NCBI GenBank assembly: GCA_044235645.1 | Contig: JBIIHQ010000005.1 | Coordinates: 186,001-250,000 of the forward strand | Length of the DNA stretch: 64,000 nt | Origin: OMIW01 sp044235645 | Lineage (GTDB): Bacteria > Bdellovibrionota_C > UBA2361 > OMIW01 | Direction of reading: 5' to 3' | Shown: positions 43,875 to 53,221 of the stretch, in pieces | Layout: each line of letters starts with the position of its first letter | Numbering within the stretch: the first letter of the stretch is position 1 | Translations under genes and position numbers: made by a program | Notes under the pieces: generated by a model | Seen by the model: only the letters and a program-made list of their open reading frames with translations | Database searches by the model: none | Told to the model about the DNA's origin: nothing

Positions 43875-45602
43875 TCACAAAAACACCTTCTCCCGAATCT
43901 TCCAGAACGGTTTCTGCTTTCGGGCTATTATAAAGAGCGGCAACCGAAAAAGATGCTGATGTCGGAGAGCGTCAGATACGGATGTGATCGTGAGGGGCAG
44001 CCCGGGGGCTTTGTGATGCATGCGGACAAAGTTGTAGTAAAAGACCTGCGCGTCGGTGGCCGTTTGAAAAAAGAATGACTCAGAGAGGTGCTGAGCATCG
44101 AGGTCATAGTAGCGAACCTCGAGACGTTCCGTTCCCTTGGCGTCTATCTTGCGTTCGAGGATCATAGTGTCAGGGCGCATGACATGGGTATCTTTGGCGG
44201 CTGCTGCAGCCTTGAGTTTAGCATCGTCATCGACAAACTCGCTCTGACATGCGATGCACCGATCAGCATCAACATCGTTCTGTGCTCCGCACGACCCGCA
44301 ATCGCGGAACCGATACCGAAATCCGCACGGTACCAGGCTCCCATCATCGGGGTTCTCTATTGCACCGGCACATTTGTTCCCGAAATGTTCTGCAACCTCG
44401 CCCTGAGGAGTGGTGGTTCCCCAGAATGTGTTGGTGTGATCGCATTCGGGGCACGAAACGGAAACGGGAACACAATCGCTGCGGGGGCGACGGTCGGCGA
44501 CAATCGGGCTGAAAATATCATGGGGGACTCCGGTATAATCAAGAATGAGGCAATCCTTTTTTCCCTGAAATAGGCGAAGTCCTCGGCCGACTATCTGCTG
44601 ATAGAGGCTCACCGACTCAGTTGGCCGTAAGATCGCGATCAGGTCGACATGCGGGGCATCGAATCCGGTGGTCAGGACCGAGACATTGACGAGGTACTGG
44701 ATCTGCTGGGTGCGAAATCGATCAATGACCTGATCCCGCTCCTCAGTCGGCATATCGCCTATCACCATCCCCGATTCAGTTCGGGGAAGATAGCGGAGAA
44801 TCTCTTTGGCGTGACGCACCGAGGCGGTAAAAATAAGCACGCCACGGCGATTCTCGGCCATCTCGATAATGTTGTGCATGATGACCGGCGTAATGCGGGC
44901 CTGGTCTTTAAGGATCGCCTCGATCTCCTCCAGTTTAAATGCTTGTTGCCCGCTGGGCAGTTTGAGGCTTGAGAAGTCATAGCTCGCGACTGGGGCATCA
45001 ATCTGAATCGGTGGAGTAAGGTAGCCGTCATCTATCATCTGCCGAAGCGATATCTCGAAGATGCAGGTACGAAATAACCGCGGTTCTTCGGTGCACAAGA
45101 AGCCTTGATAATTGAACTGGTAGATCCATCCGGTATCGAGCCGATACGGAGTTGCGGTTAATCCGAGGATGCAGAGATTTGGATTTCGCTTGAGGACCGC
45201 CTCGATCACTTCGGTGTATTGCGTTCCATCATCCCCCGAGACCCTATGACACTCATCGATTACGAGGAGGGAAAAATCGTCAAAGAAGGAAGAAGAGGCG
45301 CGAGCGACCGACTGAATGCTTCCGAAGATTACCTTATCGTCGACATCTTTCTGGTTGAGTCCCGCGGCGTAAATCCCCGCAGAGAGCCCATAGCCTTTGA
45401 ACTTCGCATGATTCTGCTCGACGAGCTCTTTGACATGAGCGAGGACTAATACCCGTCCCCGCGCGACCTTGGCAAGCTCGGCGATGATGACACTTTTTCC
45501 CGCGCCGGTTGGCAAAACGATGACCGCGGGCTTTCGTGAGCGGCGAAAATGTTTGAGGGTGGCTTGGACCGCGGAAGCTTGGTAGGGGCGCAGGGAGAAC
45601 AT
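43875..45602 (-). CDS. radD: RadD/YejH-type SF2 DNA-repair helicase
   Basis: 575 aa, co-linear with E. coli YejH (RadD), which helps process recombination intermediates and stimulates RecA strand exchange. Motifs: RPYQ, Walker A LPTGAGKS, VLAHVKELVEQNHAK, Walker B DECH, GLTATP, LTTGFDAPHVDLI and QIVGRGLRL. The C-terminal Cys-rich zinc region (CPEC, CAGA, CGSCGAQND, CIAC) and the final REKVF are all kept. The likeness to gammaproteobacterial sequences is strikingly high, which suggests transfer. The only gene on this strand for several hundred bp on either side, apart from the M50 gene upstream. Confidence 0.95.
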   Translation of the reverse strand: MFSLRPYQASAVQATLKHFRRSRKPAVIVLPTGAGKSVIIAELAKVARGRVLVLAHVKELVEQNHAKFKGYGLSAGIYAAGLNQKDVDDKVIFGSIQSVARASSSFFDDFSLLVIDECHRVSGDDGTQYTEVIEAVLKRNPNLCILGLTATPYRLDTGWIYQFNYQGFLCTEEPRLFRTCIFEISLRQMIDDGYLTPPIQIDAPVASYDFSSLKLPSGQQAFKLEEIEAILKDQARITPVIMHNIIEMAENRRGVLIFTASVRHAKEILRYLPRTESGMVIGDMPTEERDQVIDRFRTQQIQYLVNVSVLTTGFDAPHVDLIAILRPTESVSLYQQIVGRGLRLFQGKKDCLILDYTGVPHDIFSPIVADRRPRSDCVPVSVSCPECDHTNTFWGTTTPQGEVAEHFGNKCAGAIENPDDGSLVPCGFRYRFRDCGSCGAQNDVDADRCIACQSEFVDDDAKLKAAAAAKDTHVMRPDTMILERKIDAKGTERLEVRYYDLDAQHLSESFFFQTATDAQVFYYNFVRMHHKAPGLPLTITSVSDALRHQHLFRLPLFIIARKQKPFWKIREKVFL

Positions 45603-45707
45603 AAGATGTGAGGGGGGAGGAATAAGGGGGATGGTTCAAAAAAGGTATGAGAGAGAGCGGTCGGTGCTCTCTCTCGGATTGACTGCGCATTAGTAGCCTC
45701 GCTTAAC

Positions 45708-46472
45708 TCAGCGAGTCCTCTGGAATAGCGCAGCTTCTGTCTTCCTAATGACCCGCAGCGCAGCACGTCGGAGAAGATAGGCCGCACTGCAAAGTACTCC
45801 TAACACAACGATTGTCTGCCATCCCTCTTTTGCTCCGGCTATCACAGCGGCGAGCGCTCTGAAGCCATCGAAACCTACTATGGGAAGTAGATTGAAGTCG
45901 GCGATCTCCACCGACAGCCAAAGAACGGCATAAAGCCACATGCGGGGGCCATAGGATGAAGCCCGTATGAATAACCTGAAAATGGTCAGGGGGCCAACGA
46001 GCACACCCGATGATAATTGTCTGATGAGCGCTTGGACGCTGATTGGAAGATACTCCTTGGTCACCCAGCGAGCGAGAGGCTTCGCCATCACGATGATGCT
46101 TAGCCAATTGCTGATCACCCCACCCAGAGCAATGAGGAGGGAGGTTGGTGCATCTTTCTCGGAGAGCCAGCCGGATTGGTCTTGGTAGAGAGCCACGAGG
46201 TCAGGCTTCGCTTCGATCGATAACTGTGCTGCGTGACGAGAATCCGCGATGAAACTGACATATCCGCCGATGGGCAGAAGTCTCACGTGGAAGACCGTAC
46301 CACCTATCGGAATACTCGCGAGGCTCGGACCAATCCCAACATTAAACGTTGGCACGGTCGTTCCGGTCGAGAGGGCGGCCACAAAATGACCGTATTCGTG
46401 CACCAAAACGACCAGAAAAACCCCTCCAACCGCAATCGCGGAAGCGCAGATCGCCGTTTTTACCCTTTCCAT
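45708..46472 (-). CDS. M50 site-2 protease-like membrane protein
   Basis: 254 aa membrane metalloprotease related to RseP/SpoIVFB. The zinc motif HEYGHF is in the first hydrophobic segment (about residues 25-30), and the distal Asp motif reads NLLPIVGFDGFRAL (about 197-210), where family members have LDGG-like sequences. No PDZ domain can be seen, so it is a compact version. Probably cleaves membrane-embedded substrates. Located upstream of radD on the same strand with a 105-bp gap. Target unknown. Confidence 0.8.
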   Translation of the reverse strand: MERVKTAICASAIAVGGVFLVVLVHEYGHFVAALSTGTTVPTFNVGIGPSLASIPIGGTVFHVRLLPIGGYVSFIADSRHAAQLSIEAKPDLVALYQDQSGWLSEKDAPTSLLIALGGVISNWLSIIVMAKPLARWVTKEYLPISVQALIRQLSSGVLVGPLTIFRLFIRASSYGPRMWLYAVLWLSVEIADFNLLPIVGFDGFRALAAVIAGAKEGWQTIVVLGVLCSAAYLLRRAALRVIRKTEAALFQRTR

Positions 46473-46591
46473 GAACCTAGTAAGTAACCGTTATAGGGTA
46501 GTCCTTCAGAGGTCTGATTGCAAATGGAGCAGGTGTTTGCTGGGGAGGTGCATAAGGGTAGTTGAGCGTTGGAGGTAACGGGGAGGGTCGT

Positions 46592-47335
46592 CTAATCCAC
46601 CCACTGCCCACTCGCAAATCGTCGCACTGGCTCGGCATCCTCCCACACCGAGGGGGCAAGCGCGTCGACGATGACAACCCCTTGAGAGAGGAGAATAATC
46701 CGGTCTGATATGCGGCGCGCGCTCTCCATGTCGTGGGTGACGACGATCGAGGTGATGCCGAGCTCGTCGCGGAGGCGGATGATGAGGTCGTCGATGCGGT
46801 TGCGGGAGGTGGGATCGAGGCCCGTGGTGGGTTCGTCGAAGAGCACGACCCGCGGTGAGCTTGCCAGGGCACGGGCGAGGCCAACCCGCTTGCGTTGTCC
46901 CCCCGAGAGCTGGGCAGGAAGTCGTTGCGCAAACCCCGATAATCCAACGAGCCCTAATTTTTCCTCAACGACTGACGCGATCTTTGATTCATCCCGCTCG
47001 CCGTATTCGCGCAGCGGAAAAGCGATATTCTCGAATACGGTGAGGGAGTCGAAGAGGGCTGCCCCTTGGAAGAGCATCCCGACCTCCTTGCGCATGTGTC
47101 GTAATTCCTCGCGATTAAGATGCGCAAGGTTACTCCCTTCTACCAAGACCTCTCCTGAGGTCGGGGTCAGGAGGCCGATGAGGAGTTTGAGGAGAACCGT
47201 CTTGCCGGTGCCGCTGGGCCCAAGAAGGGTGACCACTTCTCGCTCACGAATCGAAAACGAAATGTCTCGATGAATCAACGTCTTGCCAAATCGAACTGAG
47301 ACGTTGCGAAAGTCAATGAGAGGAGGGGTAGTCAT
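46592..47335 (-). CDS. mlaF: MlaF-type ABC ATPase (lipid transport)
   Basis: 247 aa ATPase of the Mla/Ttg2/Yrb class that moves phospholipids between inner and outer membrane. Walker A GPSGTGKTV (about 34-42), signature LSGGQRKRVGLARAL, Walker B VVLFDEPTTGLDP and the H-loop VVTHDME are intact, and the FENIAFPLREYGE region is characteristic of MlaF. The permease MlaE is encoded 14 kb away at 61093. No MlaD or MlaC gene lies next to it. Confidence 0.9.
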   Translation of the reverse strand: MTTPPLIDFRNVSVRFGKTLIHRDISFSIREREVVTLLGPSGTGKTVLLKLLIGLLTPTSGEVLVEGSNLAHLNREELRHMRKEVGMLFQGAALFDSLTVFENIAFPLREYGERDESKIASVVEEKLGLVGLSGFAQRLPAQLSGGQRKRVGLARALASSPRVVLFDEPTTGLDPTSRNRIDDLIIRLRDELGITSIVVTHDMESARRISDRIILLSQGVVIVDALAPSVWEDAEPVRRFASGQWVD

Positions 47336-48274
47336 GGGGTTTTAGTGAAGGTGGGGATCGGTGGGTGAGCGGGCCAGAAAACTTTCACCGGGCCAGGTTT
47401 TCCGCAAAACGCTCGCAGAGATAATACCGGGTCGGAGGCGGGAAGCCAACTGGGTGCGGGAAGGGCCCATGCAACGCCTGCTCCACCGAAGGTGATTGCG
47501 CTCATTTCGATCGATCTTGCCAGTCTGCATCTCTGAATGCGATCATTGACCCGACTTTGCTCGGGTCGTTGTTAGTTGTTATTGCCTTCATCGTCTTTAG
47601 CCCATCCATCCTCAATCATCAACCAAGAAAGTGGGGGAGTCCGTATTGATCCAACTCATCCCCTGGGGGGCCTGCTCCGAGGGAATGTCCGGAATCAGAT
47701 CAGCGAGTTCGTTGCCACCAATCCGAAGAAACTGATGGCGATCATTAAGGGCCAAGGGTGACGACTGATGGTAATTGCATCGTGATCAGCACCCTCATCG
47801 AGTCCACGAACCCGAATCGTGAGAAGCGGATGGTCGAGTTGGGAGAGTGTCATGATGTCTTGCTTATTCGGAGAAGGTTACTCTGTCGTGATGGGAATCT
47901 GGTCGTGACCTGTCGAGAGGAAAGAGGCGATAATCCTCTCTCAGTCCGGGGACGGCACGGCAATTTGTCGGGACGAGCTGATGCAATATGTGCCGATTGT
48001 TGGGGCGATTCCTCCTAAATCGTTTGAGGTGAAACGATCTTCTTTGACAGATTCTCGGAGACCAAGATTCGTCTCGAAGGGCGATGAAGAAAGTTTCTGT
48101 CGACCAAATTTCTCCTGTTTTGACGGGACGAGGAGAGGCTGACAAAAAAGGGGAAACGTGCCCTCAGAGGCACGGTCAAGAGTTTTTTTGAAGCCGACGA
48201 AGTCGGCGTCAAATTATCACATGTCACAACAGGAAATCACTTTTGACCCCCATGCGTGATGTTGAATGCCATTT
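47336..48274. other. Gene-poor stretch with short overlapping frames
   Basis: About 940 bp. Two plus-strand frames, 47576-47761 (61 aa) and 47758-48018 (86 aa), overlap by GTGA and might be coupled small genes, but neither has a ribosome binding site of note or a family. Stem-loops: GACCCGA 47548-47554 with TCGGGTC 47561-47567, and ATCGTTT with AAACGAT around 48019-48038. It may hold decayed genes. Confidence 0.35.
47758..48018 (+). CDS. Possible small protein (86 aa)
   Basis: GTG-start frame overlapping the end of a 61-aa frame (47576-47761) by four bases. The product has five Cys and many Arg and Asp residues. No family, signal peptide or convincing ribosome binding site. A short hairpin follows the stop. 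Listed as a weak candidate because the four-base overlap is the arrangement of translationally coupled genes. Confidence 0.22.
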   Translation: MTTDGNCIVISTLIESTNPNREKRMVELGECHDVLLIRRRLLCRDGNLVVTCREERGDNPLSVRGRHGNLSGRADAICADCWGDSS

Positions 48275-48961
48275 TCAACCCGCATTGTCGGAAAGGTAAA
48301 AACTGATTCTGTCAAGAAAGATCCTCATCTTGGTGGAGTCCGAAATATCTTTTGACGATACGACATCTCCTCTCCGTATTCCTTCAATATCTTCGGCGTT
48401 AAATGACATCCTTGAGTTTGAGAAGAGTCCATTCAGCTTTTCAAGCGTTCCTCCATTCCAGTTCATGATGCCTCCATTACTGCAGCTCTCACTCGCCTCA
48501 AATTCTATCGGCGCTCCATTGATCTGTTCAAGTGATAGCAGGGTGATACCAGCGAATACGCCATGAGCTGTCTTCCAATCCGAGGGAGATTGGCCGCCAT
48601 TCGCTCTTATATCAACGCTCTCCGGATTCCTGCGTGATGGAGTGCGATCGCACGTGTGTTGGTCCAGAGGCGACGGCTCTGAGGCCTGGTTGGAGGGATC
48701 GTCGCGCCAAAAGATACCGATCTCCTTGTTGGTGCCTCTAAATAGTATGGTAGCACACCGTAATCTCCCGTCTTCCTCCTGTAAGACAACTCTCGTCAGA
48801 TTCGGTTTCCCGTAAATGGTGGCCAGCTCATCTTCACCGACCTTCGAAGATATCCTTCCAACACCCCGGGGATATAGAATTAGACTGTTCTCGGCTTGTG
48901 AAATCTGACCGACCAGGCAAATGGAACAGAGAGGAAGGGTAATAATTTTTTTGAGGACCAT
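48275..48961 (-). CDS. Unknown exported protein (228 aa)
   Basis: Not recognised. Starts MVLKKIITLPLCSICLVGQISQAEN, a signal peptide ending near residue 24. The mature part is polar, with four Cys and many Ser and Asp residues; no repeat or catalytic motif is visible. It is downstream of the large Thr-Pro/TSP3 protein gene on the same strand, 207 bp away, and its base composition looks lower in GC than the housekeeping genes. Probably periplasmic. Confidence 0.65.
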   Translation of the reverse strand: MVLKKIITLPLCSICLVGQISQAENSLILYPRGVGRISSKVGEDELATIYGKPNLTRVVLQEEDGRLRCATILFRGTNKEIGIFWRDDPSNQASEPSPLDQHTCDRTPSRRNPESVDIRANGGQSPSDWKTAHGVFAGITLLSLEQINGAPIEFEASESCSNGGIMNWNGGTLEKLNGLFSNSRMSFNAEDIEGIRRGDVVSSKDISDSTKMRIFLDRISFYLSDNAG

Positions 48962-48975
48962 GGTATATCAATTGG

Positions 48976-49185
48976 ATGGAGGGAACATCTATTTTCACCA
49001 TTAGCAAACTCGGGGACGACGGCGTGACTCTACGATTCACCGATGTTCCTTCGCTGGGGGAAACAGACGTTCCTGAATTCAGCTATTACTTCGGCCCGGC
49101 TGATGAAATAATGTGGCCTGAATGCATTATGGGGCGGCGAACCCTTAGTACCGCGTCATCACTTCCTCTTATTGACACCGATTAA
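48976..49185 (+). CDS. Doubtful small ORF (69 aa)
   Basis: Protein-like frame (MEGTSIFTISKLGDDGVTLRF at the start) in the 207-bp gap between two minus-strand genes, slightly overlapping the end of the 972-aa gene. No ribosome binding site. The acidic, Phe/Tyr-containing sequence is plausible, but the case is weak. Confidence 0.2.
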   Translation: MEGTSIFTISKLGDDGVTLRFTDVPSLGETDVPEFSYYFGPADEIMWPECIMGRRTLSTASSLPLIDTD

Positions 49186-52087
49186 ACCGTTTCGGCAACG
49201 CGTTTAAATGACGAATGAGAGCGGCGAGGTAGTCGCCATTCCGGAGCCGTGTATCTGGTAGTGCACCTTGTTCGTGCACAGGCTTGCAATATCGCGCTGC
49301 CGTGAGCTTAGCCTGTTGAGCCAAATCAAACAGTCGTTCGGCTCTTGCCTGTAAAGCCCGAAGCCTCGCACTCGTTGTAAATCGCTGACATATAGCCGCA
49401 GAACACCGATACAGCTGTCCAGAATAAAGCTTCTCTATCTCTTTCTCAATTTCGCCCTGTTCTCTCGGGCCAGCTTGCCACCGACGACTGGCGCTTCTGT
49501 CGCCACATTCTCGGGCTTTGACGTAGAATCGGGCCAATCGATTGGACAATGACATTGCTGCAGCCTTCACGCCCTGCACATCTTTATCTACTCGGATTCT
49601 TTTACACACCATGCTGATGGGAAGTCGGCGCCATGAGTCATCTATCCCTGATAAGTTGGAAAATAACTTGTGGAAGGCATCATCGATCCCATCCCCATTT
49701 TTGTCTCCTTGCGGTTTAGGAAATCTGCCCTGAAAAGCCTCTGAGGTATCACTCTTGCCGTCACCGTCTGAATCAACATCCCTGAAGTCTGGCTTGCCAT
49801 CTTGGTCAGTATCAACGAATCCCTTCAAGCCCTCATACACGTCATCAATTCCGTCAGCATTAGTATCCCGACCGCTAGGCCGTTTGGGCTGTCGATCTGA
49901 AACTTGGTTTTCCAAAAAGTCGGGAAGGCCATCACTGTCAGAATCCACGTCTTGAAAATCAGGCTTACCGTCACGTTCGGTATCGGGTATATCCATAGCT
50001 CTTCCGCCTCTGTCAGGATCGTATTGATCCACCAAACCATCCCCGTCAATGTCAGCGGTCGAATCAGCAATACCATCTCTATTATCATCACGCCCACCTC
50101 CCTCAAGGATATCGTGGATACCGTCGTTGTCTGAATCACGATCATAGGCATCCAAAATACCATCCCCATCAGTGTCCCCAGGTCCATCGAAAATATTTGG
50201 AATGCCATCGTCATCGAGATCGACATCAACCGCTTTTGTCGGAGTTGTGGTGGGTGGGGTGGTCGGAGTTGGGGTAGCTGTGGGGGTGGAGGTTCTCGTT
50301 GGGATAGCAGTCGGTGTCTCTGTCAGTGTAACGGTCGGAGAGGGGGTATGGGTGGCCGTGCTCGTCGGAGTGCCGGTGGGAGGCGGTGAATAGGTATGAG
50401 TCGGCGAGGCCGTTGGTGTATGAGAGTGGGAAGGGGTGAATGTTGATGTACTCGTCGGGAGCGTGGTCGGTGTTTCTGTTGGCAGAGCGGTTGGCATCGA
50501 GGTGTGAGTGGCCGTTGCGGTATGTGATGGCGTCGGGATTGGTGTTGAGGTATCGGTTGGAGTCGGGGTATGGGTCTGTGTAGCGGTAAAGCTTGCCGTG
50601 GGGCTAATGGTTGCTGTACGGGTCGGAGAGGGGGTGGGGGTTGCCGTTGTCGTTCGTGTGGGGCTGGGTGATGAGGTTGGTGTCGGAGTGGCAGTGGCTG
50701 TCGAAGTCACGGTGGGTACAGACGTGGAAGTCGAGGTTGGGGAGCGTGTTGGTGTTGGTGTGGGGCCGTTGCAGATGAGGGCATTAATAGGTTGGTCGTC
50801 GGTGGTATCATTCGTCGTATCGATTGAGATGCTCTCAATATGTCCGACAGCCGAGAAAATATAAGTTGCATCAGTGTTCGGAATATTGATGTCGAACGAG
50901 AGGTGCCTGGATGAGCCAGCAGGAATTTGAAATAGCTGAGTCCATGTTAGTGCTGTCCCTGAAAGAGTTGGGTCGGCGATTGATGCGCCGTTAAATGAAC
51001 TGCTCGATGGAATGTACGTCGCACCGGATGGACTAGAAGGGATGTTAACAACCATATCGTCAAGATTTACCGGGGTACTCCCATTATTCGTTATAGACAG
51101 CGTCATCGAACTCGTGCCACCTCCGGTGGTGCAAATAGGACTCCCAACAAAGGAGCTGAGGATAACGCTATTGGTTGGGGGGGAGATGGGATTGAGAGTA
51201 ACGGGATAACTTCCGGTGTATTTAATCGGTCCCCCGCTAATTATGTAATTAACGGGCTTGATCGTGGTCGAGGTATTTGTCGTTCCCTTCACACGGAATT
51301 TAAATGTTTGTGTGTATGCCTTGTTCGAGGTTCCCCAACCAGAGAGGTTCAGATTCTCGGTGAACGTGGAACCGCCTGAGATGGCCGTTTGAACTGAATA
51401 CAGCTCAAACACATCGGCTCGCCACGAATCCAACGAGGCAGGGGTGAGTGCGAAGGGACCAGCCGAACCACCAGGCTCACCGGTTTCTCCAGTTACCGTG
51501 AGCGTTAATTCGCCACCTACCTCTGGTTGTGAAGGTGCATAAGTGATGCTTGTTATTTTGTTCGCATTTGCATCTAGGGTATCAACCGAAGAGGTTATGG
51601 AAAACGTCTCCTGACAGAAGGGAGAAGGAGCTGGTAATACGACGGGACTTCCAGTAAAGAGAGAAATATTCTGTGATTGGGCGTTCGGGTTTTGACCGGT
51701 AGCCTTGACAAAAAAATAAACGAATTTTGTGGAGCCGTTTGCCAAGGCACCAACGTGGCTCACCCCATTTTCGTTGGTAGCCAGGCTGAAGACACCTCCC
51801 GTTCCGGAAAAATTTCCGAGCTTAACCCACAGATCGTCTATTGGCACTCCACTATTATTGGCGATTGAGTAGCCGAGATACATGTTAAGGAGGGGTGTCT
51901 TATTCTCCTCAAGGTAGATTGTATCTGAATGGAGCGATGATATCGTAATTCCGCTATTACTGCTGCAGTCACTGACTTGTGCATGGGTAGTAGAGCTCAA
52001 TGCAATCAGGAACGAGACGAATCCTATTATCGAAAATGTACGCCAGGCTGATGAGCAAATCGGCTGGATGAAGAGGAATCGAATCAT
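49169..52087 (-). CDS. Large exported protein: Thr-Pro linker, TSP3 repeats, Cys-helical C-terminus
   Basis: 972 aa from ATG 52087; the frame is open to 52156, but the chosen start gives a clean signal peptide (SIIGFVSFLIALSSTTHAQ). Residues about 40-430 look like beta-sandwich domains with DUF11-like character. Residues about 440-615 are a Thr/Pro/Ser linker. Residues about 620-800 carry calcium-binding repeats (DLDDDGIPNIFDG, DTDGDGILDAYD, DSDNDGIHD, DVDSDSDGLPD). The last 150 residues form a helical Cys-containing domain. Probably a secreted adhesin-like surface protein; function unproven. Its base composition is lower in GC than neighbours. Confidence 0.8.
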   Translation of the reverse strand: MIRFLFIQPICSSAWRTFSIIGFVSFLIALSSTTHAQVSDCSSNSGITISSLHSDTIYLEENKTPLLNMYLGYSIANNSGVPIDDLWVKLGNFSGTGGVFSLATNENGVSHVGALANGSTKFVYFFVKATGQNPNAQSQNISLFTGSPVVLPAPSPFCQETFSITSSVDTLDANANKITSITYAPSQPEVGGELTLTVTGETGEPGGSAGPFALTPASLDSWRADVFELYSVQTAISGGSTFTENLNLSGWGTSNKAYTQTFKFRVKGTTNTSTTIKPVNYIISGGPIKYTGSYPVTLNPISPPTNSVILSSFVGSPICTTGGGTSSMTLSITNNGSTPVNLDDMVVNIPSSPSGATYIPSSSSFNGASIADPTLSGTALTWTQLFQIPAGSSRHLSFDINIPNTDATYIFSAVGHIESISIDTTNDTTDDQPINALICNGPTPTPTRSPTSTSTSVPTVTSTATATPTPTSSPSPTRTTTATPTPSPTRTATISPTASFTATQTHTPTPTDTSTPIPTPSHTATATHTSMPTALPTETPTTLPTSTSTFTPSHSHTPTASPTHTYSPPPTGTPTSTATHTPSPTVTLTETPTAIPTRTSTPTATPTPTTPPTTTPTKAVDVDLDDDGIPNIFDGPGDTDGDGILDAYDRDSDNDGIHDILEGGGRDDNRDGIADSTADIDGDGLVDQYDPDRGGRAMDIPDTERDGKPDFQDVDSDSDGLPDFLENQVSDRQPKRPSGRDTNADGIDDVYEGLKGFVDTDQDGKPDFRDVDSDGDGKSDTSEAFQGRFPKPQGDKNGDGIDDAFHKLFSNLSGIDDSWRRLPISMVCKRIRVDKDVQGVKAAAMSLSNRLARFYVKARECGDRSASRRWQAGPREQGEIEKEIEKLYSGQLYRCSAAICQRFTTSARLRALQARAERLFDLAQQAKLTAARYCKPVHEQGALPDTRLRNGDYLAALIRHLNALPKRFNRCQ

Positions 52088-52171
52088 ATTCTCATTTAGG
52101 ATAAAATCCACCATTTCTGGATTCACATAGCCCATGGTCATCGGCGAATAACTCATTTAATTTGAGAATTT

Positions 52172-52203
52172 TTATGAAATGGGTACTGGATGAGAGAGGT
52201 CAA
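52172..52203 (-). promoter_or_regulatory. Weak promoter-like site for the large exported protein
   Basis: On the minus strand TTGACC (complement of 52198-52203) is followed after 18 bp by TTTCAT (complement of 52174-52179). The -35 matches five of six bases, but the -10 only four of six. Confidence 0.25.
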
Positions 52204-52789
52204 TATCGCGGAAATACTCGTTTAAAAATACCTTTTGTGGGCTGATGGGAGACTGAAGTAAGAGGCGGACTTGTCGAACGGGGCATGTCGAGGAAAATCA
52301 GCCCAATATGGCGAATCACGGGGGAAAAGGATATTTGATCCCTAATCTTTTACCGGGATGTATCGATATCGATTGCGGTGAAAGTCTCTTAATTAAAGGA
52401 ACGCAGATATTTTGCTCTGGCTGTATATGAGGAGAAGTGCCCATTCCCGGGGGAACTTTGGCCATGTGCCCAGAACGGTGTATGGACGAATTCGACCGTT
52501 GCAATTATAAGTTAAACTCAGCGGTTGGCAGCAGCTCACGTCTCGGCGGGATGAAATCAAATTCGAGCCTCGTACCGCCAGAGAGCTGGTAGCGTGATTA
52601 TGGATACCATCTAAGCTAAGACGCGAAGTGTGAACGCGGGGCATCCTTGAGCGAGAGACCCGTTTTTTGCATCTAGGACAAGGGATGGCGCGGATTGCCT
52701 TCGAAAGCGAGAGAAAAAAATAGCCTCAGTATCGAGTATTTTTGGCTCGATCATATGGCAGCTGAAGCGAAAGAACAGGACCCACTATA
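52204..52789. other. Intergenic region upstream of the large exported protein
   Basis: About 590 bp without a convincing gene. Minus-strand frames at 52316-52504 and 52393-52644 lack ribosome binding sites and family likeness. No tRNA, repeat or terminator of quality was found. Confidence 0.35.
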
Positions 52790-53209
52790 TTACTCACGGT
52801 TCAGCAAAGCGAGGACTGGGATATCTGCTGGCGCCAATGTTGACAGGTCGATCTCGGAAGGGCAGCGCCACGCGATCTCGGTGTGTTCTGTCGGATGTGG
52901 GTTTCCCGATATGATTCGGGCGTGGCAGGGGATGAGGATGATCGAGATCGTCCTCGGAGAGGTGTCGGTCGAAGAAGATGAAAGAGCATGATAGTGATGC
53001 TCGACGGGAGGAAGAGTCTGTAGTATCTCGGTTTCTATGAGGAGCTCTTCGCGAAGCTCTCGACGCAGAGCGGATTCCGGGGTCTCTCCTTGCTCTATTT
53101 TCCCCCCCGGAAACTCCCAATAGCCGGCGAGCGCTTTACCCTCCGGGCGTCGTGCTATCAATAGTCGCCCCTTTTCATCCTGAATTATGCCACAGACTAC
53201 TCTCATCAT
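52790..53209 (-). CDS. NUDIX hydrolase, MutT-like
   Basis: 139 aa. The NUDIX box reads GGKIEQGETPESALRRELREEL, with the full GX5EX7REUXEE pattern at about residues 35-57. The VVCGIIQDEKGRLLIARRP start and the WEFPGGK segment match MutT-type 8-oxo-dGTP hydrolases, which clear oxidised nucleotides. Two ATGs are adjacent at 53209 and 53206. It starts 12 bp after the M32 carboxypeptidase stop, so the two genes are co-transcribed. Substrate not proven. Confidence 0.92.
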   Translation of the reverse strand: MMRVVCGIIQDEKGRLLIARRPEGKALAGYWEFPGGKIEQGETPESALRRELREELLIETEILQTLPPVEHHYHALSSSSTDTSPRTISIILIPCHARIISGNPHPTEHTEIAWRCPSEIDLSTLAPADIPVLALLNRE

Positions 53210-53221
53210 CGGACACTCACT

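Noticed and set aside
43557..44078. 173-aa plus-strand frame overlapping radD antisense
   Set aside because: The second half is exactly antisense to the conserved C-terminus of radD, and no ribosome binding site or family is seen.
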